Under the pieces are notes generated by a model, which did not search any database, had not been told where the DNA came from, and worked only from the letters and a program-made list of their open reading frames with translations. Positions 14,227 through 21,601 of a DNA stretch of 24,193 bases are shown piece after piece (positions within the stretch are counted from its first letter, which is position 1; each line of letters begins with the position of its first letter). A program made the translations under genes and the position numbers. Source of the stretch: Prevotella sp. (lineage in GTDB: Bacteria; Bacteroidota; Bacteroidia; Bacteroidales; Bacteroidaceae); assembly GCA_017541365.1 (NCBI GenBank), contig JAFXZF010000039.1, positions 1 to 24,193 of the forward strand, in the 5' to 3' direction.

Positions 14227-15603
14227 CTACTTCTTGTTAATCCTCATTCTGTTCCAAACAACAAGTCCGCAGGTAAGGATAGTGAGGATGCCTGCTCCTA
14301 TATAGGAAATGTACTTAACGCAAGCATAGATGAGCATGGAAAGTGGGCTTGAAGCAAAGTCGAGTGCACCTGCCTGGAATCCTGCTGGCACCTGTACGGT
14401 CTTATCATCTGGGTGTATCTGGGCCACGGTGTGGGCAGCACTGGTGAAGTCGCCTGCCATCCATGTTACGAAGTACAGACCTATAGCCATCATAACCAGA
14501 CCCACGATGAATGAGCGGAGCACATTGCCGTTGGTGTAAGGCAGTATCATTACGAATACATAGAACATGCCTGCGAGTGATGCGAGTGGCAGAAACTGGT
14601 TGCCTGGCAATACTACTGCGAGGATGAGTGTTACAGGAATAAGGAGCAGTGATACCACGAGGGTAGTAGGATGTCCGATAACGAGTGCCGGTGACATACC
14701 GATGTAGAGTTCCTTGTCCTCTCCAAACTTCTTGGCGATGAGTTCCTTGGTAGCCTCAGCGATTGGCTTCAGACCCTCAATGAAGAGTGAGGTTATACGA
14801 GGGATGAGCTCCATAACAGCACCCATCTTGATACCTATCTGAAGGGTCTTAGGGATGTTAGCTACTATCTCGTCCCAGTCACGGCAAGCCAGACAACCGA
14901 TGATGATGCCAATGAGCACACCAAGGAAGAGTGGTTCGCCAAAGAGACCGAACTTCTTCTTCATGCCCTCAGAGTCGATGTGTACCTTGTTGATGCCAGG
15001 GATGTAGTCGAGCACCTTGTTGATTACCACAGCGAAAGGCATGAAACCCTGACAGAATGGCTGTGGGATAGAGATGCCGTCCATGCCTGGATAGAACTTC
15101 TGGAATTTCTTAGCTGTGACATCAGCCAGCACGAGGGTGATGATGTAACAAACGATAGCAGCGAAGAAGCCCCATGCTATAGAATTAGTCATAAAGTAGC
15201 ACACAGCGCCGATGAAAGCGAAGTGCCAGTAGTTCCACAGGTCGATGTTAACGGTGCGAGTGCAACCGAGCAGCAGCAGCACAAGGTTAACGCCCAAGCA
15301 TACAGGGATGATGAAAGAACCTACGAGAGTGTTGTAAGCCACTGACGCAGCAGCAGGCCAACCCATGTCGAACACCTGAAGCTCCAGACCATATATCTCT
15401 ACAACCTTAGAGAGGGCTGGTGACATGGTGTCAACAAGCAAAGCAGTGATAATACTAAGACCCACGAAACCCACGCCTACGAAGAGACCTGACTTGAGAG
15501 CCTTTGAGAAGTTAATGCCGATACAAACACCAAGGATGGTGAAGATGATTGGCATCATGACAGCGGCACCAAGGCCGATGATGTAAGAAAATACAGCTTC
15601 CAT
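14227..15603 (-). CDS. EIIC-Gat-family permease without other PTS components
   Basis: 458 residues, against 451 for E. coli GatC, and similar along the whole length: GVGFVGLSI, FDMGWPA, RTVNIDLWNYWHFAFIGA, KKFGLFGEPLFLGVLIGIII, VMELIPRI, LKPIAEATKE, IGMSPALVIGHPTTLV and VVLPGNQFLPLASLAGM. About ten to twelve hydrophobic segments are visible. In the phosphotransferase system this subunit forms the sugar channel and needs EIIA and EIIB partners; none is encoded in this window, and Bacteroidota generally lack a sugar PTS. It therefore probably works as a non-phosphorylating transporter. Lying between a DUF4861 gene and kduI, its likely cargo is a keto-deoxy-uronate or another pectin-derived uronate (inference). 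Start ATG at 15603, 54 bp after the stop of the DUF4861 gene, with an AT-rich repeat in the gap. Confidence 0.9.
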   Translation of the reverse strand: MEAVFSYIIGLGAAVMMPIIFTILGVCIGINFSKALKSGLFVGVGFVGLSIITALLVDTMSPALSKVVEIYGLELQVFDMGWPAAASVAYNTLVGSFIIPVCLGVNLVLLLLGCTRTVNIDLWNYWHFAFIGAVCYFMTNSIAWGFFAAIVCYIITLVLADVTAKKFQKFYPGMDGISIPQPFCQGFMPFAVVINKVLDYIPGINKVHIDSEGMKKKFGLFGEPLFLGVLIGIIIGCLACRDWDEIVANIPKTLQIGIKMGAVMELIPRITSLFIEGLKPIAEATKELIAKKFGEDKELYIGMSPALVIGHPTTLVVSLLLIPVTLILAVVLPGNQFLPLASLAGMFYVFVMILPYTNGNVLRSFIVGLVMMAIGLYFVTWMAGDFTSAAHTVAQIHPDDKTVQVPAGFQAGALDFASSPLSMLIYACVKYISYIGAGILTILTCGLVVWNRMRINKK

Positions 15604-15612
15604 TTTTTATTT

Positions 15613-15670
15613 AATTGATAATTGAAAATTGACAATTGAAAATTATGATTACAATTACTAATTGCTAATT
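15613..15670. repeat. AATTGAAAATTGACAATTG interspersed repeat
   Basis: AATTGATAATTGAAAATTG then ACAATTGAAAATTATGATTA, continuing as ACTAATTGCTAATTAC. The distal part overlaps the stop codon and the last codons (VISN) of the DUF4861 gene. Same family as 12418-12447 and 18643-18676. Confidence 0.7.
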
Positions 15671-16965
15671 ACTATCGTCGCAGGCGATGCGAGTTCTTTC
15701 TTCCACTCGTCGAGATAATCAAACCACTCCTTTGAACTCTTGAAGCCAAAGCTTTCAAGATCGCAGGTGGCAGCAAACCAGTAGTTCAAGCGGTCATTAC
15801 TTGTGCCTACGATATCAACAAGAGCTTGGTTGGGCATAATGAGTTTGCCAGTCTTGTCATTGATAGTGCCTATCACATCCTTATTGGCGGTATCTGAGAA
15901 ACGTGTCTCATCCTTATAGTACTGCTCCGGGATACACACAGCAAGTCCCACGGTATGCTGTCCATACACCTTAGGATTGTTGCCTGCCCATGCAGTGCCC
16001 CAACAACCACGTAGGCCCTTGCAGTCGGAGTGTTCCTCTGCACCTTTGGGGTCAGCGATATCGACAGTGCCGATGGCAAGTGGCAAACCCTCAACATTAT
16101 GAGAGAACTGCACATCAACCTGCACGTCACGATGACCTGCATATAGCGTGTAAGTGGTGATTACATCAACAGAGGCAAAATCCTTGAGCGGTTGCCAAGC
16201 GCGGTTGGTGATACGCAACACGGTGCGCACAGCACCCGCTGCAACCATCTCGACAGTGGTGTTACGCACGTTTTCGTACATCGCAGTCCATCCTTTCTTG
16301 GCATCCCATGCATGCATGGTGCCACAGCCTGGAGTGGAACCTGTCCACAACACATCGTCGCCTGCACCTGCCGCCTTCTGTTCCTCTGTGGGATAGAACG
16401 CCGTCTCGGCAATATCTGCTTTCAACTGCTGGTGACCATAGTAGTCGATAGACTGACGATGGTCGCAGTAGGCACGGAAACCCACCATATCATTTTCCAT
16501 CACCACACCGTGAGGGAAAATATACTGGTAGGGATTGCTCGTCTTGGGGAAAGTAAGTGAGGTGATCGGCATGTGCTTCTGGTTCTTTGCTGCACGGTCG
16601 CGTATGGCAAGGGCGCCATAGCACATAACAGGATACTCACGTGGCATACCCTCATACGAAAAAACGACGGTGAACGTCTGCTTCTCTCTCTTTTTCATAT
16701 CAGTGACAAAAGAGAGTTCGTCAAACAATCCATCATCGTCAAGGTCATCGAGTTGACAAGGAACCTCCTTGCCATCGAGCGTCACAAGTGCAGAAGCTAC
16801 ACTGCTGTCGGCAGATGCAACATAATCTTTCAATGCCACCACAACAGGCACAGCCTTACGTGACTTGCAGTAGGTATTGGTTACTTCTACCTTTATGGTC
16901 TTATCTGCCGCCATAGTGGTCATCACCGTCAGCAAGCAGGTTATCATCCAAATTATTTTTTTCAT
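15658..16965 (-). CDS. Secreted DUF4861-family protein of a uronate/pectin module
   Basis: 435 residues with a signal peptide (residues 1-19, MKKIIWMITCLLTVMTTMA). I recognise the DUF4861 family by overall layout: an N-terminal beta-sandwich region with a DLDDDGLFDELSF motif (about residues 75-87, an acidic calcium-like loop), then FRAYCDHRQSIDYYG and a larger beta-rich domain with PGCGTMHAWD, typical of carbohydrate-active folds. DUF4861 proteins are found with polysaccharide lyases and unsaturated uronyl hydrolases in Bacteroidota; their activity has not been clearly established as far as I know. Here it is the first gene of a set with the EIIC permease and kduI, so a role in processing or binding an unsaturated uronate oligosaccharide is a reasonable inference. 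It starts 35 bp after folK; no promoter consensus is seen between them, so it may be transcribed with the housekeeping chain. Confidence 0.8.
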   Translation of the reverse strand: MKKIIWMITCLLTVMTTMAADKTIKVEVTNTYCKSRKAVPVVVALKDYVASADSSVASALVTLDGKEVPCQLDDLDDDGLFDELSFVTDMKKREKQTFTVVFSYEGMPREYPVMCYGALAIRDRAAKNQKHMPITSLTFPKTSNPYQYIFPHGVVMENDMVGFRAYCDHRQSIDYYGHQQLKADIAETAFYPTEEQKAAGAGDDVLWTGSTPGCGTMHAWDAKKGWTAMYENVRNTTVEMVAAGAVRTVLRITNRAWQPLKDFASVDVITTYTLYAGHRDVQVDVQFSHNVEGLPLAIGTVDIADPKGAEEHSDCKGLRGCWGTAWAGNNPKVYGQHTVGLAVCIPEQYYKDETRFSDTANKDVIGTINDKTGKLIMPNQALVDIVGTSNDRLNYWFAATCDLESFGFKSSKEWFDYLDEWKKELASPATIVISN

Positions 16966-16999
16966 TATAGTTTAGGTTCTAACTATTATTATCTTTTAT

Positions 17000-17416
17000 C
17001 TATAATCTCTCATCTATTATCTCCCTCAACGGCTTCATCACAAATTCACGTTCCTTCATCAACGGATGGGGAATGATGAGGTCAGGCTCAACAACCGTTA
17101 TGTCATCATATAGCAGTATATCGATGTCTATGATACGATCGTGGTACTCTCCTCCCCTACTCTTCCTTGTACGTCCCATCTGCCGTTCTATCGCCTGAGT
17201 AGCCTTCAGCACGTCGTGTGGGGACAACTCCGTTTCCACGCATATCACTGAGTTGACAAAGTCATTATCCGACTTGAAGCCCCACGGCTCTGTGCTATAC
17301 AGTGACGAGCGCTTTGATATCTGCCCTACCTTATGCTCAATCAGTTCGTAAGCACGGAGTACGTTTTGCTCCTTATTGCCCAAATTGGTCCCTATGCCAA
17401 GATATACCTTGTTCAA
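17000..17416 (-). CDS. folK: 6-hydroxymethyl-7,8-dihydropterin pyrophosphokinase (HPPK)
   Basis: Transfers pyrophosphate from ATP to 6-hydroxymethyl-7,8-dihydropterin in folate synthesis. 138 residues, slightly shorter than E. coli HPPK (159). Visible: YLGIGTNLGNKE at the start, STEPWGF, DFVNSV, and DRIIDIDILLYD with Asp97 and Asp99 as the magnesium ligands (95 and 97 in E. coli). The start codon is TTG at 17416: in that frame there is no ATG or GTG between it and an upstream TGA, and the family's N-terminus (MNxVYLGLG) begins exactly here. Immediately upstream lies a short repeat, AACTGTGAACTGTGAAC, filling the 23-nt gap to queA, as if repeat insertion had replaced the original start region. 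Confidence 0.93.
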   Translation of the reverse strand: MNKVYLGIGTNLGNKEQNVLRAYELIEHKVGQISKRSSLYSTEPWGFKSDNDFVNSVICVETELSPHDVLKATQAIERQMGRTRKSRGGEYHDRIIDIDILLYDDITVVEPDLIIPHPLMKEREFVMKPLREIIDERL

Positions 17417-17439
17417 CTCAACTGTGAACTGTGAACTGC
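17414..17439. repeat. CTGTGAA tandem repeat between queA and folK
   Basis: CAACTCAACTGTGAACTGTG followed by AACTGC; AGTTCACAGTTCACAGTT on the transcribed strand. It directly abuts the TTG start of folK. Confidence 0.55.
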
Positions 17440-18636
17440 TTAGTCATTCAATATCAGCATCACATCGCCGAAACACCCGACATTGTACCCTGCCTTAATT
17501 GCCTGCTTGTAGGCGTCGTACACCAGGTCATAACCTCCGAAGGCACATGTCGCCATCATCATCGTCGACTTAGGGTGATACAGATTTACAAGACAGGAGT
17601 CAGCCAGTCCATAGTCGTAAGGAGGGAAGATAAACTTATTTGTCCATCCGTCGTAAGGTTTGATGAAGCCATCGGTACCTACTACCGTCTCCGTAGCCTT
17701 GAGCACGCTGGCTCCTATGCAACAGATGTGGTGACCAGCCTTCTTTGCGCTGTTGATAGTGTTACAGGTATCTTCCGTGACATGCATCTCCTCTGAATCC
17801 ATCTTGTGCTTGCTGAGGTCCTCCACCTCTATAGGATGGAAGTTGCCCAGTCCGCAATGCAGGGTGACAAATGCCGTCTTGATACCATGTATGTCAAGAC
17901 GCTTCATCATCTGACGGGTGAAATGCAATCCTGTGGAAGGCGCTGTCACTGCCCCCTCCTCGGTGGCAAACACGTTTTGGAAATCCTCAAAATCATCCTC
18001 CGTCACAGGGCGGTCGGGTTGTCCGTCCTTACCCTTATGGTCTATAATATAGCGTGGCAGCGGTGCCTCACCAAGGGCAAAGATAGACTGCTTAAACTCC
18101 TCGTGAGGACAATCATAGAGGAAGCGCAGAGTGCGTCCGCGTGAAGTGGTATTGTCAATAACTTCCGCAACCAATGTGCCCTCTTGGTTAAAGAATAGCT
18201 TGTTACCTATACGTATCTTACGCGCAGGCTCTACCAACACGTCCCACAAGCGCATCTCCTGATTAAGCTCACGCAACAGAAATACCTCAATCTTGGCATC
18301 AGTCTTTTCCTTTGTGCCATACAGACGAGCAGGAAACACCTTTGTATTGTTGAATACAAACATGTCATTCTCTCTGAAGTAATCAAAGATATCAAGCAGG
18401 GTGAGAGGCTGTTTCTTACCGTCTTCACCCTTGATAGCCTTACCCTTGGCATCGGTCTTGTAGAGGTTTATCTTTTGTGACTTCTTATGCACAACCACCA
18501 TGCGACACTCATCAGGTCGTTTCAAAGAGAATGTTGTCTCCTCGCCCTGTTCATTGGTCACAGTATGCTTTATACTGTGTGGATAGAGTGCCACTTGGTT
18601 ACTTGGCAGGTTGTAATCAAACTGTGAAAGCTTCAT
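17440..18636 (-). CDS. queA: S-adenosylmethionine:tRNA ribosyltransferase-isomerase
   Basis: Makes epoxyqueuosine in tRNA from preQ1-modified tRNA and SAM, in the cytoplasm. 398 residues against 356 in E. coli. Motifs in order: MKLSQFDYNLPSNQVALYP, NDMFVFNNTKVFPARLYG, WDVLVEPARKI, PLPRYI, GAVTAPSTGLHFT (substrate loop), VTLHCGLGNFHPI, HKMDSEEM, CAFGGYDLVYDAYKQAI. The extra length is a lysine-rich insertion at about residues 28-80 (TNEQGEETTFSLKRP and DAKGKAIKGEDGKKQP), between the substrate loop strands. It sits in the chain between truB and folK; a 53-bp spacer carrying an AT-rich repeat separates it from truB. Confidence 0.95.
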   Translation of the reverse strand: MKLSQFDYNLPSNQVALYPHSIKHTVTNEQGEETTFSLKRPDECRMVVVHKKSQKINLYKTDAKGKAIKGEDGKKQPLTLLDIFDYFRENDMFVFNNTKVFPARLYGTKEKTDAKIEVFLLRELNQEMRLWDVLVEPARKIRIGNKLFFNQEGTLVAEVIDNTTSRGRTLRFLYDCPHEEFKQSIFALGEAPLPRYIIDHKGKDGQPDRPVTEDDFEDFQNVFATEEGAVTAPSTGLHFTRQMMKRLDIHGIKTAFVTLHCGLGNFHPIEVEDLSKHKMDSEEMHVTEDTCNTINSAKKAGHHICCIGASVLKATETVVGTDGFIKPYDGWTNKFIFPPYDYGLADSCLVNLYHPKSTMMMATCAFGGYDLVYDAYKQAIKAGYNVGCFGDVMLILND

Positions 18637-18642
18637 TTAGTA

Positions 18643-18676
18643 TAATTGAAAATTGACAATTGAGAATTGAAAATTA
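18643..18676. repeat. AATTGAAAATTGACAATTG interspersed repeat upstream of queA
   Basis: AATTGAAAATTGACAATTGA followed by GAATTGAAAATTAT, filling most of the truB-queA spacer. Nearly identical to 15613-15655. Confidence 0.7.
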
Positions 18677-18689
18677 TGTTTACTTATTC

Positions 18690-19385
18690 TTAACTCTTAA
18701 CTCCTTCAAGCCACTGTTCAAAGTCATCGAGAGTGATGCAGTCCTCTATACGGACATCACCGAGACGGGTGCGGCATAGCTGGGTGAGATATGCACCGCT
18801 ACCCAAGGCTCTGCCTATGTCGCGGGCGAGAGCACGAATGTATGTTCCTTTGCCACACTCCACCCGTATCTGCGCCTGCATCTTCTCGGGGTCAAACCAT
18901 AGCAGTTCGATATCCTCGACGTGAACAGGTTTGGCATCGAGTTTTACTTCCTCTCCCCTTCTCCTTAGTTCGTAAGCACGGTCGCCGTTTTTCTTTACAG
19001 CACTGTAGGTTGGCGGCACCTGCATTATGTCGCCCTTAAACTGTTCGAGCACCGCCTTGATACCTTCCTCGGTGATATGCTCCGTAGGAAATGTAACATT
19101 GACAGGATGTTCCATGTCGTAACTCGGCGTGGTGGCTCCAAACTGCAAGGTGGCGGTATATTCTTTGGAGTGGTACTGCAAGCGGGGTATCTGCTTGGTG
19201 CATTTCCCCGTGCATAGTATCAGCACACCAGTAGCAAGAGGATCGAGTGTGCCAGCATGTCCCGTCTTTACACGTTTTACCCCAGCAGCCCTTGATATAC
19301 GAGTTCGGACAAACGCCAAGGCTCCGAAACTCGACATGCCATATGGTTTGTTGATGTGCAGTATCTCGCCTTCTACGAAGTTCAT
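18690..19385 (-). CDS. truB: tRNA pseudouridine(55) synthase
   Basis: Makes pseudouridine 55 in the T loop of tRNAs. 231 residues from the ATG at 19385. That start is chosen because [20 protein letters not shown] is the canonical TruB N-terminus and puts the catalytic aspartate at position 48 ([14 protein letters not shown]), as in E. coli TruB; the longer frame upstream is uppP sequence read out of frame. Further motifs: [41 protein letters not shown]. The C-terminal PUA domain of E. coli TruB (314 residues) is absent, as in many Bacteroidota. The start codon overlaps the uppP stop (ATGA), implying translational coupling. Confidence 0.95.
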   Translation of the reverse strand: MNFVEGEILHINKPYGMSSFGALAFVRTRISRAAGVKRVKTGHAGTLDPLATGVLILCTGKCTKQIPRLQYHSKEYTATLQFGATTPSYDMEHPVNVTFPTEHITEEGIKAVLEQFKGDIMQVPPTYSAVKKNGDRAYELRRRGEEVKLDAKPVHVEDIELLWFDPEKMQAQIRVECGKGTYIRALARDIGRALGSGAYLTQLCRTRLGDVRIEDCITLDDFEQWLEGVKS

Positions 19386-20182
19386 ATTAGGTTGGTTGCT
19401 ATCAGCAGTGCACCAATGATGGCACAGTAGATACCGAAATATATCAGTTTGCCACGCTTCACGATGCTTATCATCCACTTACATGCAAGACATCCAAAGA
19501 CGAATGCTGCGATGAAGCCTACTGCGAGGGGCAGCACTTCTATACTGCCAGCAACATTTTCACCCTTCGTCATCTTAAGCACATCGAGCAGTGCTTCACC
19601 GAGAATGGGAGGTATTACCATGAGGAAAGAGAACTGAGCCAGAGATTCTTTCTTGTTGCCCAGCATGAGGCCCGTGGCAATGGTGCTGCCTGAGCGTGAC
19701 ACACCTGGCAGTACTGCTACAGCCTGTGCCAAACCTATGATGAAGGCATCCTTCATGGAGATATATTCCTTCTGACGTGGCTTAGCGTAGTAGGAGAAAA
19801 TGAGCAGAGCGGCTGTGATGAGCAGACAGATGCCTACCACCAACAGTCCCGAACCAAATATCTCCTCCACATAGTCCTTGAAGAACACTCCAACTATACC
19901 CACAGGTATCATCGAAATGATGATATTGATAAAGTAGCGTGTCTCGGAGTTCATCTCAAACTTGAACAGTCCTTTGAGCAACCATACTATCTCCTTCCAC
20001 AGCACAACAAGAGTTGATAGCACTGTCGCTACGTGTACCGCCACCGTAAAGAAGAGATTTTCCTCACCATTCTGCATACCAAACAGTGCCTGGCCTATAG
20101 CCAGATGTCCGCTGCTGCTGACTGGCAGATACTCCGTCAAGCCCTGTAATATACCTAATATTAAAGCCTCAATCCAATCCAT
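19382..20182 (-). CDS. uppP: Undecaprenyl-diphosphate phosphatase
   Basis: Integral inner-membrane enzyme that recycles the lipid carrier of peptidoglycan and surface glycans by removing a phosphate from undecaprenyl diphosphate; confers bacitracin resistance when overexpressed (also named BacA). 266 residues, about eight hydrophobic segments. Both active-site repeats are present: [14 protein letters not shown] at residues 13-26 with catalytic Glu17, and [13 protein letters not shown] at 159-171 with Arg163. Starts on the stop of the DUF3098 gene (TAATG, 1-nt overlap) and ends overlapping the truB start (ATGA), so three genes are tightly coupled. Confidence 0.96.
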   Translation of the reverse strand: MDWIEALILGILQGLTEYLPVSSSGHLAIGQALFGMQNGEENLFFTVAVHVATVLSTLVVLWKEIVWLLKGLFKFEMNSETRYFINIIISMIPVGIVGVFFKDYVEEIFGSGLLVVGICLLITAALLIFSYYAKPRQKEYISMKDAFIIGLAQAVAVLPGVSRSGSTIATGLMLGNKKESLAQFSFLMVIPPILGEALLDVLKMTKGENVAGSIEVLPLAVGFIAAFVFGCLACKWMISIVKRGKLIYFGIYCAIIGALLIATNLI

Positions 20183-20406
20183 TACTTCTTCTTATGGTAC
20201 ATTATTCCGACTATGACTGACAGGAAACCCAAGAGGCACACCATTGGTGCCACCTTGGTGCGCATAGCAGAGAATATCCCTGCATCAAACTGCGTATCAG
20301 TGGACTGTGCGCCAGTCATCATAATAAAACCAATCACCACAACAAGCATGCTGATGCCTATCATGATGAAGTTTATCTTTCCAAAAGCAAAATTTTCTTT
20401 TTCCAC
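20182..20406 (-). CDS. DUF3098 small membrane protein, GTG start
   Basis: 74 residues with two hydrophobic segments (about residues 11-33 and 50-69) and a lysine-rich end (YHKKK). The N-terminal [10 protein letters not shown] is the hallmark of DUF3098, a Bacteroidota family of unknown function that commonly sits between ftsX and uppP. The start codon is GTG at 20406 (GTG GAA AAA GAA); no ATG lies upstream in frame at a useful distance. Its fixed place in a cell-division/cell-envelope gene chain suggests an envelope role, not demonstrated. It overlaps the uppP start by one base. Confidence 0.85.
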   Translation of the reverse strand: MEKENFAFGKINFIMIGISMLVVVIGFIMMTGAQSTDTQFDAGIFSAMRTKVAPMVCLLGFLSVIVGIMYHKKK

Positions 20407-20417
20407 AACTTAACTCA

Positions 20418-20479
20418 CTTCGCTCGTACGAAGCGCTTGCTTAGCAAGCTACGAAAACGAAACGCTCCGCTACGAAAAC
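20418..20479. repeat. Hairpin-rich spacer with GCTACGAAAAC direct repeats
   Basis: Two small hairpins (CTTCG/CGAAG at 20418-20433; GCTTGC-TTA-GCAAGC at 20435-20449) followed by an 11-bp direct repeat GCTACGAAAAC at 20448-20458 and 20469-20479. It fills the 94-bp ftsX-DUF3098 gap and resembles a small interspersed palindromic element. Confidence 0.55.
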
Positions 20480-20500
20480 TGTTATCTATAATCTTTTAAT

Positions 20501-21382
20501 CTAAATCTTATACAGTCTCTTGGTCGGCATCTTCAGATAGCGTGTCACCGATACATAGACGCACACCAAGGATATCAGCAAACCGAACAGCAACACCGCT
20601 GCGCCCGTTATGGCAAGCACTTCCCATGTCACCACGATGGTGATATCGGGTTCATATCTGTAAAGCGCATACACGCCACCAGCCAGTATGAGGTCGGCAA
20701 TAATGCCTGCTACCAAGCCCTCCAGCAACGCCATCGCCAAGAAAGGACGTCGTATAAAACTCCATGACGCTCCCACCAGTTTCATCGTATTGATGGAAAA
20801 ACGCCGTGCATAGATACTCAGACGCACCGCATTGTTTATCAACGAGAAAGACACCAGTGTCAGCAACACTGCAATGACGAGCATCACGAGCATCACCTTC
20901 TGCAGGTTGCGATTTACACTATCCATAAGGTCTTTCTGGTAACTCACCTCTGCCACCTGACGATATGATTTCAGTTCCTTGGCAATCCACTTCAGAGAGT
21001 CACCGTTGGCACAACTCGCCCTCAGGTGCAACTCTGCTGTAGGCACAAAGGGATTGCCACCGAGAAACTCCGACGGGTCGGTACCCAGTGCCGCCGTCTG
21101 TTCCTTAAGTGCCTGCTCACGCGTGATATACTCCAACTTGGTAACATAAGGACGTGTCTGCATACGGCGGCATATCACTGCCGCGTCATGATTGGAGACA
21201 TCCTCACCAAACATCACGGTCACCGTGAGGTTTTCCTTTACATAATTAGTAAGATTGTGAGCTGTAAGACCCGTAAACACCACGAGACCTAACAATATGA
21301 GGACCAATGAAGTGCTGATACATAGCGTCACCGCCTGCAAACCACGTCCGCTACTGTTCCTCCTCTTTTTCTTTGTTGACAT
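20501..21382 (-). CDS. ftsX: Cell-division permease FtsX
   Basis: Membrane partner of the FtsE ATPase; transmits division signals to periplasmic peptidoglycan hydrolases. 293 residues from the ATG at 21382. That start is chosen because it opens with a basic cytoplasmic stretch (MSTKKKRRNSSGRGLQ) and lies 28 nt after a consensus -7 element; an earlier ATG at 21439 would begin before the promoter. Layout: one N-terminal membrane segment (about residues 20-42), a periplasmic domain (about 43-165) and three C-terminal membrane segments, with the FtsX-typical cytosolic loop RRFSINTMKLVGASWSFIRRPF. ftsE is not adjacent, as is usual in Bacteroidota. First gene of the chain ftsX-DUF3098-uppP-truB-queA-folK. 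Confidence 0.92.
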   Translation of the reverse strand: MSTKKKRRNSSGRGLQAVTLCISTSLVLILLGLVVFTGLTAHNLTNYVKENLTVTVMFGEDVSNHDAAVICRRMQTRPYVTKLEYITREQALKEQTAALGTDPSEFLGGNPFVPTAELHLRASCANGDSLKWIAKELKSYRQVAEVSYQKDLMDSVNRNLQKVMLVMLVIAVLLTLVSFSLINNAVRLSIYARRFSINTMKLVGASWSFIRRPFLAMALLEGLVAGIIADLILAGGVYALYRYEPDITIVVTWEVLAITGAAVLLFGLLISLVCVYVSVTRYLKMPTKRLYKI

Positions 21383-21409
21383 ATGTGTACATTTAGCCAA
21401 ATTCAGTTG

Positions 21410-21440
21410 CAAAGGTACAACAAATGAATGAAATATCAAA
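21410..21440 (-). promoter_or_regulatory. Bacteroidota promoter of the ftsX-folK chain
   Basis: On the - strand TTTG (21440-21437), 19 nt, TACCTTTG (21417-21410). It lies directly upstream of the ftsX ATG at 21382 and is the only consensus promoter seen for the chain reaching down to folK and possibly to kduI. Confidence 0.75.
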
Positions 21441-21540
21441 AAAAACTTGTTTTATTTTGTATTTCTGAATGCAGAAACCTTATCTAAAGGTACAACAAAA
21501 AGCAAACACCGACTACATTTTAACTACGTTTAACAATAAG

Positions 21541-21570
21541 GCAGGCTCACCCTCTAAATGGTGAGCCTGC
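21541..21570 (-). terminator. Terminator of the pectin methylesterase gene
   Basis: Perfect 11-bp stem GCAGGCTCACC / GGTGAGCCTGC with an 8-nt loop, 31 bp after the stop codon at 21602. On the - strand the tail is CTTATTGTT, moderately T-rich. It separates this gene from the ftsX promoter. Confidence 0.75.
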
Positions 21571-21601
21571 CCTGCTATATATAATAGTGTGTAAGTCAGA
21601 A

